The position numbers and the translations under genes are program-made. A stretch of 7,965 nt of DNA from Thermoflexales bacterium (GTDB lineage: Bacteria; Chloroflexota; Anaerolineae; B4-G1; SLSP01), in assembly GCA_015486785.1 (NCBI GenBank), contig WFQZ01000053.1, positions 1 to 7,965 on the forward strand. The letters are read 5' to 3'. How positions within the stretch are numbered: position 1 is the first letter of the stretch; every line of letters begins with the position of its first letter. The notes beneath the pieces are model-generated. The model made no database searches. It worked only from the letters and a program-made list of their open reading frames with translations, and was not told the origin of the DNA. Of the stretch, positions 1 to 6,667 are shown piece after piece.

Positions 1-1
1 C

Positions 2-1120
2 GATCAGGCCGCCAGCTTCGTGATCGCCGCCTACGCCGAAGCTCGCGCGGCGGGCGCGGATAAATTCTTCTTCTTCCGCGCCCACGATGACACGATGAGC
101 CTGAAATACGGCCTCACGCGCAACGACTACAGCTTGCGCCCGGCTTACGTGGCTTATCAGGTGGCCGCTCGTTACCTACGCGGTGAAAATCAAGTGACCG
201 GGCCGTTCAACTCGCCGGTGCGCATCACTTTCTGGGGGACGCCGCACGGGCGGGTGGATGTGCTCTGGGACGCCGGAACGTCGCCGCTCACCTACACCGC
301 CCCCGCCCTGGTGCCCCAGGCGACCTTGGTGGACGTGCGCGGCGTGACCCGCACCCTTGCGCCGGTGGCCGGATTCTATCACGTGCCCTTGGCCGCCGCG
401 CCGATCATCACCTCCGGCGCGCAAGTCGGTGGCCCGCCGCTGCTGCTGATCCAGACGGACACAGTGCCGCCGACCTCCACGCTTACCGGCCTGACGCAGA
501 ACGCCGCCGGCTCGCTGATCACGCTGACTTGGCGGGCTTCCGATGCGCTGTCCGGCTACTGGTACGAGGAACTTCAGCGTGCTCCGGCTCCGCTCGGCCC
601 TTGGACGACCGTTGCTTCGTGGGGCGAAACCTACGGCCTCACGCGCACCGCCGTCACGATGCCATCGGGGACGGTTTACCACCTGTGGTACTTCCGGGCG
701 CGGGCCAGAGACCGCGTGGGCAACTGGGAGCCTTGGCCTGAGACCGCCGAACTCTCCTCCGCGCAACTTACGCGCACCGTGGCTCTCTCGGTTACGGCCT
801 ACGGCGATGATCAATCGGTGCTGCTGCCGCTCCCCGATGTCTCGTTGGCCTGGCGGGACGCGCAAGGCCGCGTCGTCTCGCAGACCGCGGGCTTGCACAT
901 CTCCTCGACGGTGCAACCGCCCGTGGGGCGACCGTGGCTGGTCACGGCCACCGTCGCCGTGGGCACGTACCACGTGGATTTCGCGCATCCGGATTATCTC
1001 CCGGCCCGCGAAACCTTCTCGGTGGGAACGGGGGCCGGCGTGATGCGCGTGTCCTTTAGCTCCACGCTGCACCGCGTGCGCGGACGGATCTTCCTGCCGT
1101 TGGTGTTGCGTCAGGGCTGA
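2..1120 (+). CDS. C-terminal part of a secreted glycoside-hydrolase-like multidomain protein (5' end outside window)
   Basis: The frame is open to the left edge, so this is a 372-residue C-terminal fragment. The GTG at 20 is unlikely to be the true start because coding character continues upstream of it. Residues about 1-60 look like the last strand and helix of a TIM-barrel glycosidase: a hydrophobic FFFF strand followed by GLTRND and RPAYVAYQVAARYL, a pattern familiar from cellulase/GH39-like proteins. Residues about 65-135 resemble the small beta domain that follows such barrels. Residues about 155-247 form an Fn3/Ig-like domain, starting VPPTST and ending in the typical RARDRVGNWEPWP. Residues about 255-355 look like a carboxypeptidase-regulatory-like beta domain. 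The protein ends in FLPLVLRQG, a hydrophobic tail I associate with exported Chloroflexota proteins. It is probably extracellular. The catalytic residues lie outside the window, so substrate and GH family cannot be assigned. It converges on the minus-strand operon and overlaps its last gene by 10 bases. Confidence 0.85.
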   Translation, partial: DQAASFVIAAYAEARAAGADKFFFFRAHDDTMSLKYGLTRNDYSLRPAYVAYQVAARYLRGENQVTGPFNSPVRITFWGTPHGRVDVLWDAGTSPLTYTAPALVPQATLVDVRGVTRTLAPVAGFYHVPLAAAPIITSGAQVGGPPLLLIQTDTVPPTSTLTGLTQNAAGSLITLTWRASDALSGYWYEELQRAPAPLGPWTTVASWGETYGLTRTAVTMPSGTVYHLWYFRARARDRVGNWEPWPETAELSSAQLTRTVALSVTAYGDDQSVLLPLPDVSLAWRDAQGRVVSQTAGLHISSTVQPPVGRPWLVTATVAVGTYHVDFAHPDYLPARETFSVGTGAGVMRVSFSSTLHRVRGRIFLPLVLRQG

Positions 1121-2820
1121 GCGCGAGCCGCAGCCAGCCACATCACCTGGAAGGGCGCGAGTGTGCTCCCCGTGGCCGTGCCCAGCAGATCGCGCCACGG
1201 CCCGCCGCTGAGTTCGGGGAGCGGCTGCGCCTGCTCGCTGACGTTGACCACCGTGAGCACGATCTCGCCTGCGCCGCGCCGCTCCACCACGAAGAGGCCC
1301 GTGCCCCAATCGTGGACTATCTGCGGCGCGTCCGGGTGGAAAGCCGCATGATGACGGCGCACTTCCAGCAGATGAAGCAATGCGCGGTACACCTGCGCCC
1401 GCAGTGAGGCGGGATCGGCCAACGCGGTCTCCAACTCGGCGCGGTGGAACTTGGCGCGGTTGATCGCCCGCTTCTGCCCCGTCCGCTCCACGGCGGCCCG
1501 TTCGCTGCGCGAGCCGAAGAGGCTGTGGACGTAGATCGCGGGCAAGCCTTGTAACGCCAGCATAATCGCGTGCGCGGCCACAAATCGCGCCACCTGACGG
1601 GGGCGCGGCTCCTCGCTCTGGGGATCGGAAAGCGCGTCAAAGTACGAAATGTTCAACTCGTACACGCTCTCGCTGCCGTCGGCATTGGCCTTGTGGGAAA
1701 CAAAACCCCCGTGGCGCAACGTGCGCTCCACCAGCGCGGAGGTCTCCTCGGCGGTCAAAATTCCCTCCACCGGACGCACCCCGATCCCGTCGTGCGAGGC
1801 CAGGAAGTTGAAGAACGTCGTCCCTTCCGCCGGCGGACGCAGCGCGGCGGCCCAATCAGTCAGGCGGCGGCTATCCCCGTGGATGAAGGTGTGCAGCACC
1901 AGCGGCGGCAAGGGGAACTGGTAGACCAACTGCGCCTCGTCGTGTCCCTGCCCGAAGTAGGAGATGTTTTCCTCGTGCGGCACGTTCGTCTCGGTGATCA
2001 ACATCACGCCGGGGGCCACCCAATCGAAGATGGCGCGGAACAGTTTGACCACGCGGTGCGTTTCTTCCAGGTGGATGCACGAGGTGCCGATCTTCTTCCA
2101 CAGGTAGGCGATGGCATCCAGGCGGATGATCTCCGCCCCGTGGGCCACATACGCCAGCAGCACATCCACCACCCGCAGCAGCACGGCGGGATCGCCGTAG
2201 TTGAGGTCAATCTGATCCTCGCTGAAGGTGGTCCACACCCAGCGCGGCCCTTGCGCCGTGCTGACGCGCGTCAGCAGCGGCAGAGCGCGAGGACGTACCA
2301 CTTGCGAAAGGTCTGTGGCCGGGTCCACGGTGATGAAGGCCCCGGCGAAGGCCGGATCGCCGTCCTGGAAACGGCGAAACCACGCGCTGTGGCGCGAAAT
2401 GTGGTTGATCACCGCGTCAAACATCAAGCGGAAGTCGCGCCCGATGGCTTCCACGTCGTCCCAAGTGCCCCAAGCGGGATTCACGCGCGTGTAATCAATG
2501 ACCGAAAAGCCATCGTCGGAGGAGTAGGGGAAGAAGGGCAGCAGGTGGACGGTGGAGATGGCCGGATGGGCGTAGCGTTGCAGCACGCGCCCCAGCGTCT
2601 GGAGCGGCGGCGTGTGCGGCTCGCGCACCTGATCGCCGTAGGTGATCAACACGCTGTCGCGCTCGGTGAGCCGCTGTGCCGGAGGCGGGGCCTGGCGCAA
2701 CTCAGGATGGCGGCGGCGGAATGACGCCAGCCGTTGCCACAGCCGCTCTGCCGTGCGACGGCCCGTCGTCTCGCCGTACAAGAATTGCAAGTGGGCGTGG
2801 ATTCGTGCTTCAACGTTCAT
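1111..2820 (-). CDS. GH13_18 glycoside phosphorylase, probable glucosylglycerate phosphorylase
   Basis: This 569-residue alpha-amylase-superfamily enzyme is of sucrose-phosphorylase type (GH13 subfamily 18). Such enzymes use phosphate to cleave an alpha-glucoside with retention, releasing alpha-glucose 1-phosphate in the cytoplasm. Visible GH13 signatures are DAVINH at 135-140, the nucleophile Asp235 in RLDA, the acid/base Glu277 in LITETN, and the stabiliser Asp344 in ASHDGIG. The N-terminal PFFPYSSDDGFSVIDY segment (95-110) is typical of the phosphorylases. Length and the YcjM-like features (FDAVINHISRHS, SHDGIGVRP) fit glucosylglycerate phosphorylase better than sucrose phosphorylase, which is shorter (about 490-500 residues). 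Sucrose 6'-phosphate or another glucoside remains possible. The ATG at 2820 is chosen because the frame extends upstream only by overlapping the preceding gene, and a GAGG motif sits six bases before it. It is the last gene of the operon, 8 bases after the GH130 gene. Family assignment is very secure; the substrate is inferred. Confidence 0.92.
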   Translation of the reverse strand: MNVEARIHAHLQFLYGETTGRRTAERLWQRLASFRRRHPELRQAPPPAQRLTERDSVLITYGDQVREPHTPPLQTLGRVLQRYAHPAISTVHLLPFFPYSSDDGFSVIDYTRVNPAWGTWDDVEAIGRDFRLMFDAVINHISRHSAWFRRFQDGDPAFAGAFITVDPATDLSQVVRPRALPLLTRVSTAQGPRWVWTTFSEDQIDLNYGDPAVLLRVVDVLLAYVAHGAEIIRLDAIAYLWKKIGTSCIHLEETHRVVKLFRAIFDWVAPGVMLITETNVPHEENISYFGQGHDEAQLVYQFPLPPLVLHTFIHGDSRRLTDWAAALRPPAEGTTFFNFLASHDGIGVRPVEGILTAEETSALVERTLRHGGFVSHKANADGSESVYELNISYFDALSDPQSEEPRPRQVARFVAAHAIMLALQGLPAIYVHSLFGSRSERAAVERTGQKRAINRAKFHRAELETALADPASLRAQVYRALLHLLEVRRHHAAFHPDAPQIVHDWGTGLFVVERRGAGEIVLTVVNVSEQAQPLPELSGGPWRDLLGTATGSTLAPFQVMWLAAARAQP

Positions 2821-2826
2821 CGGAGG

Positions 2827-2830
2827 CCTC
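2827..2830 (-). promoter_or_regulatory. Ribosome binding site of the GH13_18 gene, overlapping the upstream stop codon
   Basis: On the minus strand GAGG lies six bases before the ATG at 2820. Its GA is part of the TGA stop of the GH130 gene. This supports the 2820 start over any longer version and suggests reinitiation by ribosomes finishing the preceding gene. Confidence 0.5.
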
Positions 2831-3743
2831 AACCTTCCAACGCGAAGGTCAGCAGATCGGCCAGCGGCGCACGTGCCAGCCCGATGACGTGATCCCCGCC
2901 GCCGTAGTAGACGTACACCGTTTCCCCCACCGGCGGATTGGCGCACGAAAACACCACGTTGGGCACGTCGCCCCGCAGCTCCCACAACTCGCGCGGCGCG
3001 AAGATCGGCTCGCGGGGCCGCCGGATCACCCGGCGCGGATCGTCCCGATCCAGCAGGCAGACGCCGAAGCGGTAGATGTTGCGCTCGTCCGTGCCGTGGT
3101 ACAGCATCAACCATCCGTGCTCCGTCTCGATGGGCGGCCCGTTGGCCCCCACCTTGTTGCTATCCCAGCCGTTTCCCTCGCGCGGGCCAAAGAGCGGCGT
3201 CATTTCCGCTTCCGGCCAGGTGCGCAAATCCGCGCTGCGGGCCAGCCACACTTGAGGGCGGCGGCGGTGAAACGCCACGAACTTCCCGCCCACGCGGCGC
3301 GGGAAGAGCACGTGATCCTTGTTGTCTTCGCCCTGCACCAGCGGCCCGATCCGTTCCCAGGTGATCAGGTTGTCGCTGCGGGCGATCATCGGCTGGATCG
3401 GCAGCCCGCTCGTCCCGGCGGCGCGAGTGTTCCCGTAGGCTGTGTAGGTCATGTAAAAAGTGCCGTCGATTTCTACGACCCGTGGGTCTTCCACGCCACG
3501 GGCATCGCCGGCATCGTGCGGCTCCAGCACCGGGCGGCGCAGCCGATTCCAATGCACGCCGTCCGCGCTCACCGCGTACCCGATGCGGCTGATCCAATCC
3601 AGCCCTTGGGCGCGGTAGTGCATATGGAACAACCCGTGGTGGTAGATCACCGCCGGGTTGAAGACGTTGACGCTTTCCCAATCCGAGGTGGGATCGGGCA
3701 GTAAGATCGGATTCGCCGGATGGCGCATCAGGATGTCGGTCAT
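2829..3743 (-). CDS. GH130 family mannoside phosphorylase-like enzyme
   Basis: This 304-residue, five-bladed beta-propeller-type protein belongs to GH130. Characterised members cleave beta-mannosides, either with phosphate to give alpha-mannose 1-phosphate (inverting) or, in some subgroups, with water. Visible motifs are FNPAV at 28-32, GVEDPR at 83-88 with the probable catalytic Asp86, HVLFPRR at 144-150, FHR at 158-160, LYHG at 214-217 and YYGGGD at 279-284. Arg44 (HYRA) and Arg53 (SRIGY) sit where phosphorolytic members carry phosphate-binding arginines, which the hydrolase subgroups tend to lack, so a phosphorylase is favoured. Length matches the short GH130 forms without an N-terminal helical extension. 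There is no signal peptide, so it is cytoplasmic. A strong ribosome binding site supports the ATG at 3743. It lies 3 bases after the NAGPA-like gene and 8 bases before the glucosylglycerate-phosphorylase-like gene, which suggests sequential phosphorolysis of a mannose- and glucose-containing compound. The exact linkage is unknown. Confidence 0.92.
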   Translation of the reverse strand: MTDILMRHPANPILLPDPTSDWESVNVFNPAVIYHHGLFHMHYRAQGLDWISRIGYAVSADGVHWNRLRRPVLEPHDAGDARGVEDPRVVEIDGTFYMTYTAYGNTRAAGTSGLPIQPMIARSDNLITWERIGPLVQGEDNKDHVLFPRRVGGKFVAFHRRRPQVWLARSADLRTWPEAEMTPLFGPREGNGWDSNKVGANGPPIETEHGWLMLYHGTDERNIYRFGVCLLDRDDPRRVIRRPREPIFAPRELWELRGDVPNVVFSCANPPVGETVYVYYGGGDHVIGLARAPLADLLTFALEG

Positions 3744-3746
3744 AGG

Positions 3747-3753
3747 TCACCTC
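3747..3753 (-). promoter_or_regulatory. Strong ribosome binding site of the GH130 gene, containing the upstream TGA stop
   Basis: On the minus strand GAGGTGA, complementary to the 16S rRNA tail over seven bases, ends three bases before the ATG at 3743. Its final TGA is the stop codon of the NAGPA-like gene. This fixes the GH130 start and indicates coupled translation. It is the best Shine-Dalgarno match in the operon. Confidence 0.75.
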
Positions 3754-5297
3754 TCCGCGATGGTTTTGAGTGCGAGCCGCAGCACGCTGTACAAGTTTAG
3801 GCCGTCCTCGTCCTCGCCGGGGCCGTTGCGTGCTCCGGCGGCGACGCGGTTCAACAGATGCAGGATCGGGCGGCGGCCATCGTTGCGCACGGCGTAGGTT
3901 TTCATCGCCGAACCGCCGTCGAGGAAGACGGCGGCGCGTACCGGGCCGCCAAACGCCCCTTCTTGCTCCAGCAGATGCACGATGTGCGCCACATCGCTCA
4001 CGTCGGCGCCGATGCTCAGTTCGTGCCGCCCGTCGCACAGCACCCAGCCGATCCGCTCGTCTGTCTGGAGCAGCACGCCCGCCGGTTCTCGTATCCCCGG
4101 CGCGAAGTTGTCGCTCTCGCGCCCGCTGCGGGAAAGCGGCGAGGTCGCGCCGTCCTCGCGCAAGCGGCTCAGCAACTGTTGGCGGGTGCGCACCAGGTAG
4201 CGATGCCCGCGCTCGTCCACGAGCGGCACCAGCCCGCCCAAAAGTTGCGTGTAGCGGCTGAGGTCGCTTCCGCCTGCGGGCTGGATGTGAACTCGCTCTC
4301 CGATGTGGCGTTGCGCTTCCGCCCGGCTCATCAAGTGCGGGGCAAGCGAGAGCACCGCTCCGAACGCCGGCAGGGGCACGGGCGCGTCCCATACGGCGAT
4401 CACTTTTTCCTGCGGATGGCGTCCATCGCCCTCGTTGGCGAGGAACAGGTTGGTGCGCCCGTGGAGCGGGAGATAGGGGGCGTAAGTTTGCCAATCCGCT
4501 TCGTGCGCCGCGATCTCCGCCGTCCACAGCCCCGGCGTGAAGAGTTGCGCTTCGGCTTGCGCTTGGGGATCGTTGATCGCCCGGACGGGGAAGGTGTGTG
4601 CCCCGATGGTGATGCGGTAGCCGCTGATCGTCAGGCGCGGGATGATCGCCACTTGCCCATCGTCGCGCACGGCGACGGCGGCCGGGTGCGCCCCCAGGAT
4701 GCCGCTTTCGCTTGCGCCCGCCTCGTTGCGGTGGAGGTGAAATCCGATGTGGCCGTACACCGCCGGCAGCGGATGGCGCGGGTAGCGTTCGTTGTGCGAC
4801 CAGGGGAATTTGCCGCTCAGCAGCTCGGCGGTCATGTAGTACCCCAGGTTGCCGATCAGCCCGTGGAAGGGCGTGCCCCGCAATCGCCGACGCAAGGGCG
4901 GCAGATGCGTGCCTCGGAAGCAAAATCCGGTGCTCGCGGCGCGGATTTCCTGGCGCGGGACTAGGATCACCGAGACGGAGGTGGTGCTCAGGCGGCGCGG
5001 CGCGTCCGTCAGTTGATAGGTGTGCGGCAGGCGTGTTTCATCCGGCGGACGGTAGGGCATGCGCACGTGAAACCGCGCCGTGGTCACTGCCGGGAAGTTG
5101 CGGCGGACGGTGCGCATCGTTTCCGCCAACCGCGCCTCGAAAGAATCGCCGGGCGTGGCCGGGTAGAGCGGATTCCCGCCCGTGCCGTCCGCCCGCCGAT
5201 AGCCACGCAAGGGCTGCGCGTTTCCGTAGCGTCCCGGCGCGAGCCGCACGGGGGTCCAATCGTCGGGACGCATCAACCGAAAGTCCTGCGTGCTCAT
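3747..5297 (-). CDS. Uncharacterised protein with C-terminal NAGPA-like (phosphodiester glycosidase / DUF2233-type) domain
   Basis: This is a 516-residue protein of unknown function. The C-terminal third (about 395-475) looks like the core of the NAGPA/DUF2233 fold: GVLLQ, then VLCDGR at 419-423, SIGADVSDVAHIV at 428-440, and FLDGGSAMKTYAV at 458-470. This matches the family order of a DGR segment, a helix, then an LDGG-S motif. Here the motif has DGG-S instead of the usual DGGG-S. In this family, eukaryotic NAGPA removes N-acetylglucosamine from a mannose-6-phosphate diester. Residues about 200-240 (LGAHPAAVAVRDDGQVAIIP and following) resemble the dDG strand pair seen before that core. The N-terminal 100 residues are unassigned. 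I see no signal peptide or membrane segment, so the protein is probably cytoplasmic. It lies 14 bases after the divergent GT4 gene and 3 bases before GH130. The start at 5297 has only a weak, non-canonical purine stretch upstream. Function is inferred from context only: glycoside or glycerate-phosphate processing, or a structural/regulatory role. Confidence 0.85.
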   Translation of the reverse strand: MSTQDFRLMRPDDWTPVRLAPGRYGNAQPLRGYRRADGTGGNPLYPATPGDSFEARLAETMRTVRRNFPAVTTARFHVRMPYRPPDETRLPHTYQLTDAPRRLSTTSVSVILVPRQEIRAASTGFCFRGTHLPPLRRRLRGTPFHGLIGNLGYYMTAELLSGKFPWSHNERYPRHPLPAVYGHIGFHLHRNEAGASESGILGAHPAAVAVRDDGQVAIIPRLTISGYRITIGAHTFPVRAINDPQAQAEAQLFTPGLWTAEIAAHEADWQTYAPYLPLHGRTNLFLANEGDGRHPQEKVIAVWDAPVPLPAFGAVLSLAPHLMSRAEAQRHIGERVHIQPAGGSDLSRYTQLLGGLVPLVDERGHRYLVRTRQQLLSRLREDGATSPLSRSGRESDNFAPGIREPAGVLLQTDERIGWVLCDGRHELSIGADVSDVAHIVHLLEQEGAFGGPVRAAVFLDGGSAMKTYAVRNDGRRPILHLLNRVAAGARNGPGEDEDGLNLYSVLRLALKTIAER

Positions 5298-5311
5298 CGT
5301 CCGCTCGCCGA

Positions 5312-6667
5312 TTAGGGCATCAATGGCGCGAGATAGCCGCGCAGCGATTCCAGCGAGTAGTACCGCCGACCCAAGTCAAAGTTGTGCTGCACCGTTTTCC
5401 GCCGCAAGTCGGCGTCGGTGAGCAGCGCGACGGCCTCGTCGGCGGCTTGCTCAATGCGCTGCGGCGCGATCCGCACCAGGCCCAGATCGTCCCGCCCTTG
5501 GACGCGGCTGCCCAGCGAGACCACCCGGAAGCCCTTGTCGCCGATGTCCGCCCGGTAGACCGGATACTCAAACAGCAGGATCGGCAGGCGGGCGCGGATG
5601 GCTTCCAAGAATTGGTTGCCCCAGCCTTCCCACAAGCTGGGGTAGGTGACGAAATCGGCGTAGACGTAGCTATCCCAGAGCGAGTAGACTTTCTGCCCCG
5701 CGCGTGTCTGCCGCCGCCCGCCGATGAGGTCTTCAATGAAGAGCGCGTCGATGCCGGCGCGGGCGATCTTTTCCTTGAGGTGCTCGGTGTAGCCGCTGAG
5801 GTCATCTTGGGCGTATCCGGCCAGCACCAGCACGATGCGACTGTCCGCGTCAAAGGGCAAGCCGTCGTAGCGTCCGCGCCGGTGCAGGGTGGCGCGTCGC
5901 TGCGGCTCGTTGAGAGCTTGCACAAAGTCCACCGCCATTTCAATCCCTTTGCGGGCCACGATGCGCGTCGCTTGCAGGATGAAAATGTCGTTGGGGCGCA
6001 GGCCGATGCGGGCGCGGAAATCCTGGTTGTACTCGTCCGGCTCCCAGCCTTCCCCGGCGAAGTCAAAGACGTTGGGCACGATGGCGGCGTGGATGCCCTT
6101 GCGGGCCAGGAGCTTCTTTTGCGCCAGGCTGTTGATCACCACGTGCCGCGCCAACGGGTCGTGGGGTGGGAGGTACTCATCGGCCAGGTCAACCGCTGTG
6201 GCGCAGGTGAGGGCCAGCGGGCCGGTGCGCTCCCAGTAAAAGTCGTGGTTGTGCGCCAGCGCGGGCAGATGCCGCGCGTGCATCACGTGGGTCAGGGCGA
6301 TGCTCACCGCCGGATTGGCGGCCACCGACCACACATTTTGGGGGATGAGGAAGTCAATCCCTTTTTCGGTGATGAAGTCCTGCAATTTCCGCTCAATGGC
6401 ATCGGAAAGGGCGTACAGTTCCTCCCGATAGGCGGCATCGTTGGGGTAGTCCCGCAGCGCGGTGAAGGTGTTGTAGTTGAGCCGCTCGGCGTCGGCGCGA
6501 TGGTGGTACATCTCCGGGATGAGCGTCCCTTGGGCTGTGCCCAGATCACCGGCGCACAGGTGGACTTGGTGTCCCATTTCCTCCAGGACGCGCTGCCATT
6601 TTTCGATCTCCAGTGAAACGCCGTCGGTCAGGCCGACTTGGTAATGAAAGATGCCGATGGTTTTCAT
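5312..6667 (-). CDS. GT4-type glycosyltransferase, candidate mannosylglucosylglycerate-type synthase
   Basis: This 451-residue GT-B retaining glycosyltransferase is a divergent GT4 member. The N-terminal half starts MKTIGIFHYQ with a glycine-containing loop at 12-17 and a GVSLEIEKW segment. HNHDFYWER at 139-147 lies in the acceptor domain. The nucleotide-sugar half shows TRIVARKG at 234-241 with the usual Arg235 and Lys240 for phosphate contacts, and the E-x7-E motif Glu347...Glu355 in LWEGWGNQFLEAI. It is longer than typical GT4 enzymes and differs clearly from its operon neighbour. Co-localisation with a glucosylglycerate-phosphorylase-like enzyme and mannoside-active enzymes suggests transfer of mannose from a nucleotide sugar to glucosylglycerate, as mannosylglucosylglycerate synthase does in Petrotoga. 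That is inference; another acceptor such as a surface glycan is possible. The ATG at 6667 overlaps the preceding stop as ATGA and has AGGAGA four bases upstream. No signal peptide is seen. Confidence 0.92.
   Translation of the reverse strand: MKTIGIFHYQVGLTDGVSLEIEKWQRVLEEMGHQVHLCAGDLGTAQGTLIPEMYHHRADAERLNYNTFTALRDYPNDAAYREELYALSDAIERKLQDFITEKGIDFLIPQNVWSVAANPAVSIALTHVMHARHLPALAHNHDFYWERTGPLALTCATAVDLADEYLPPHDPLARHVVINSLAQKKLLARKGIHAAIVPNVFDFAGEGWEPDEYNQDFRARIGLRPNDIFILQATRIVARKGIEMAVDFVQALNEPQRRATLHRRGRYDGLPFDADSRIVLVLAGYAQDDLSGYTEHLKEKIARAGIDALFIEDLIGGRRQTRAGQKVYSLWDSYVYADFVTYPSLWEGWGNQFLEAIRARLPILLFEYPVYRADIGDKGFRVVSLGSRVQGRDDLGLVRIAPQRIEQAADEAVALLTDADLRRKTVQHNFDLGRRYYSLESLRGYLAPLMP

Noticed and set aside
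20..22. GTG at 20 as the start of the exported protein
   Set aside because: The frame is open to the window edge with continuing barrel-like sequence, and a start here would remove the rest of the glycosidase domain and any signal peptide.
1072..1083. Perfect palindrome CCGCGTGCGCGG near the end of the plus-strand gene as a possible terminator
   Set aside because: The loop would be only two bases, there is no T-run after it, and it lies inside coding sequence; probably a chance effect of GC content.
176..1309. A 377-codon open frame on the minus strand
   Set aside because: Antisense to the exported protein and overlapping the end of the GH13_18 gene; Arg/Gly/His-rich with no recognisable domain.
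1570..2724. A 384-codon open frame on the plus strand
   Set aside because: Antisense to the GH13_18 gene, whose catalytic motifs are intact; composition is typical of a shadow.
1111..2820. Sucrose phosphorylase as the product name of the GH13_18 gene
   Set aside because: The protein is longer than sucrose phosphorylases and resembles the YcjM/glucosylglycerate phosphorylase branch; the operon also has no sucrose-related genes. Not fully excluded.
2821..3114. N-terminal extension of the GH13_18 protein up to an ATG at 3114
   Set aside because: It would overlap nearly 290 bases of the GH130 gene in another frame; the extra residues look random, and the ATG at 2820 has a ribosome binding site and gives the normal family length.
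3160..4923. A 587-codon open frame on the minus strand, out of frame with the NAGPA-like and GH130 genes
   Set aside because: Arg/Pro/Ala-rich composition without motifs, spanning two well-supported genes; it is a GC-rich off-frame shadow.
4712..6616. A 634-codon open frame on the plus strand
   Set aside because: Antisense to the divergent GT4 and NAGPA-like genes, with no domain pattern; long antisense frames are expected at this GC content.
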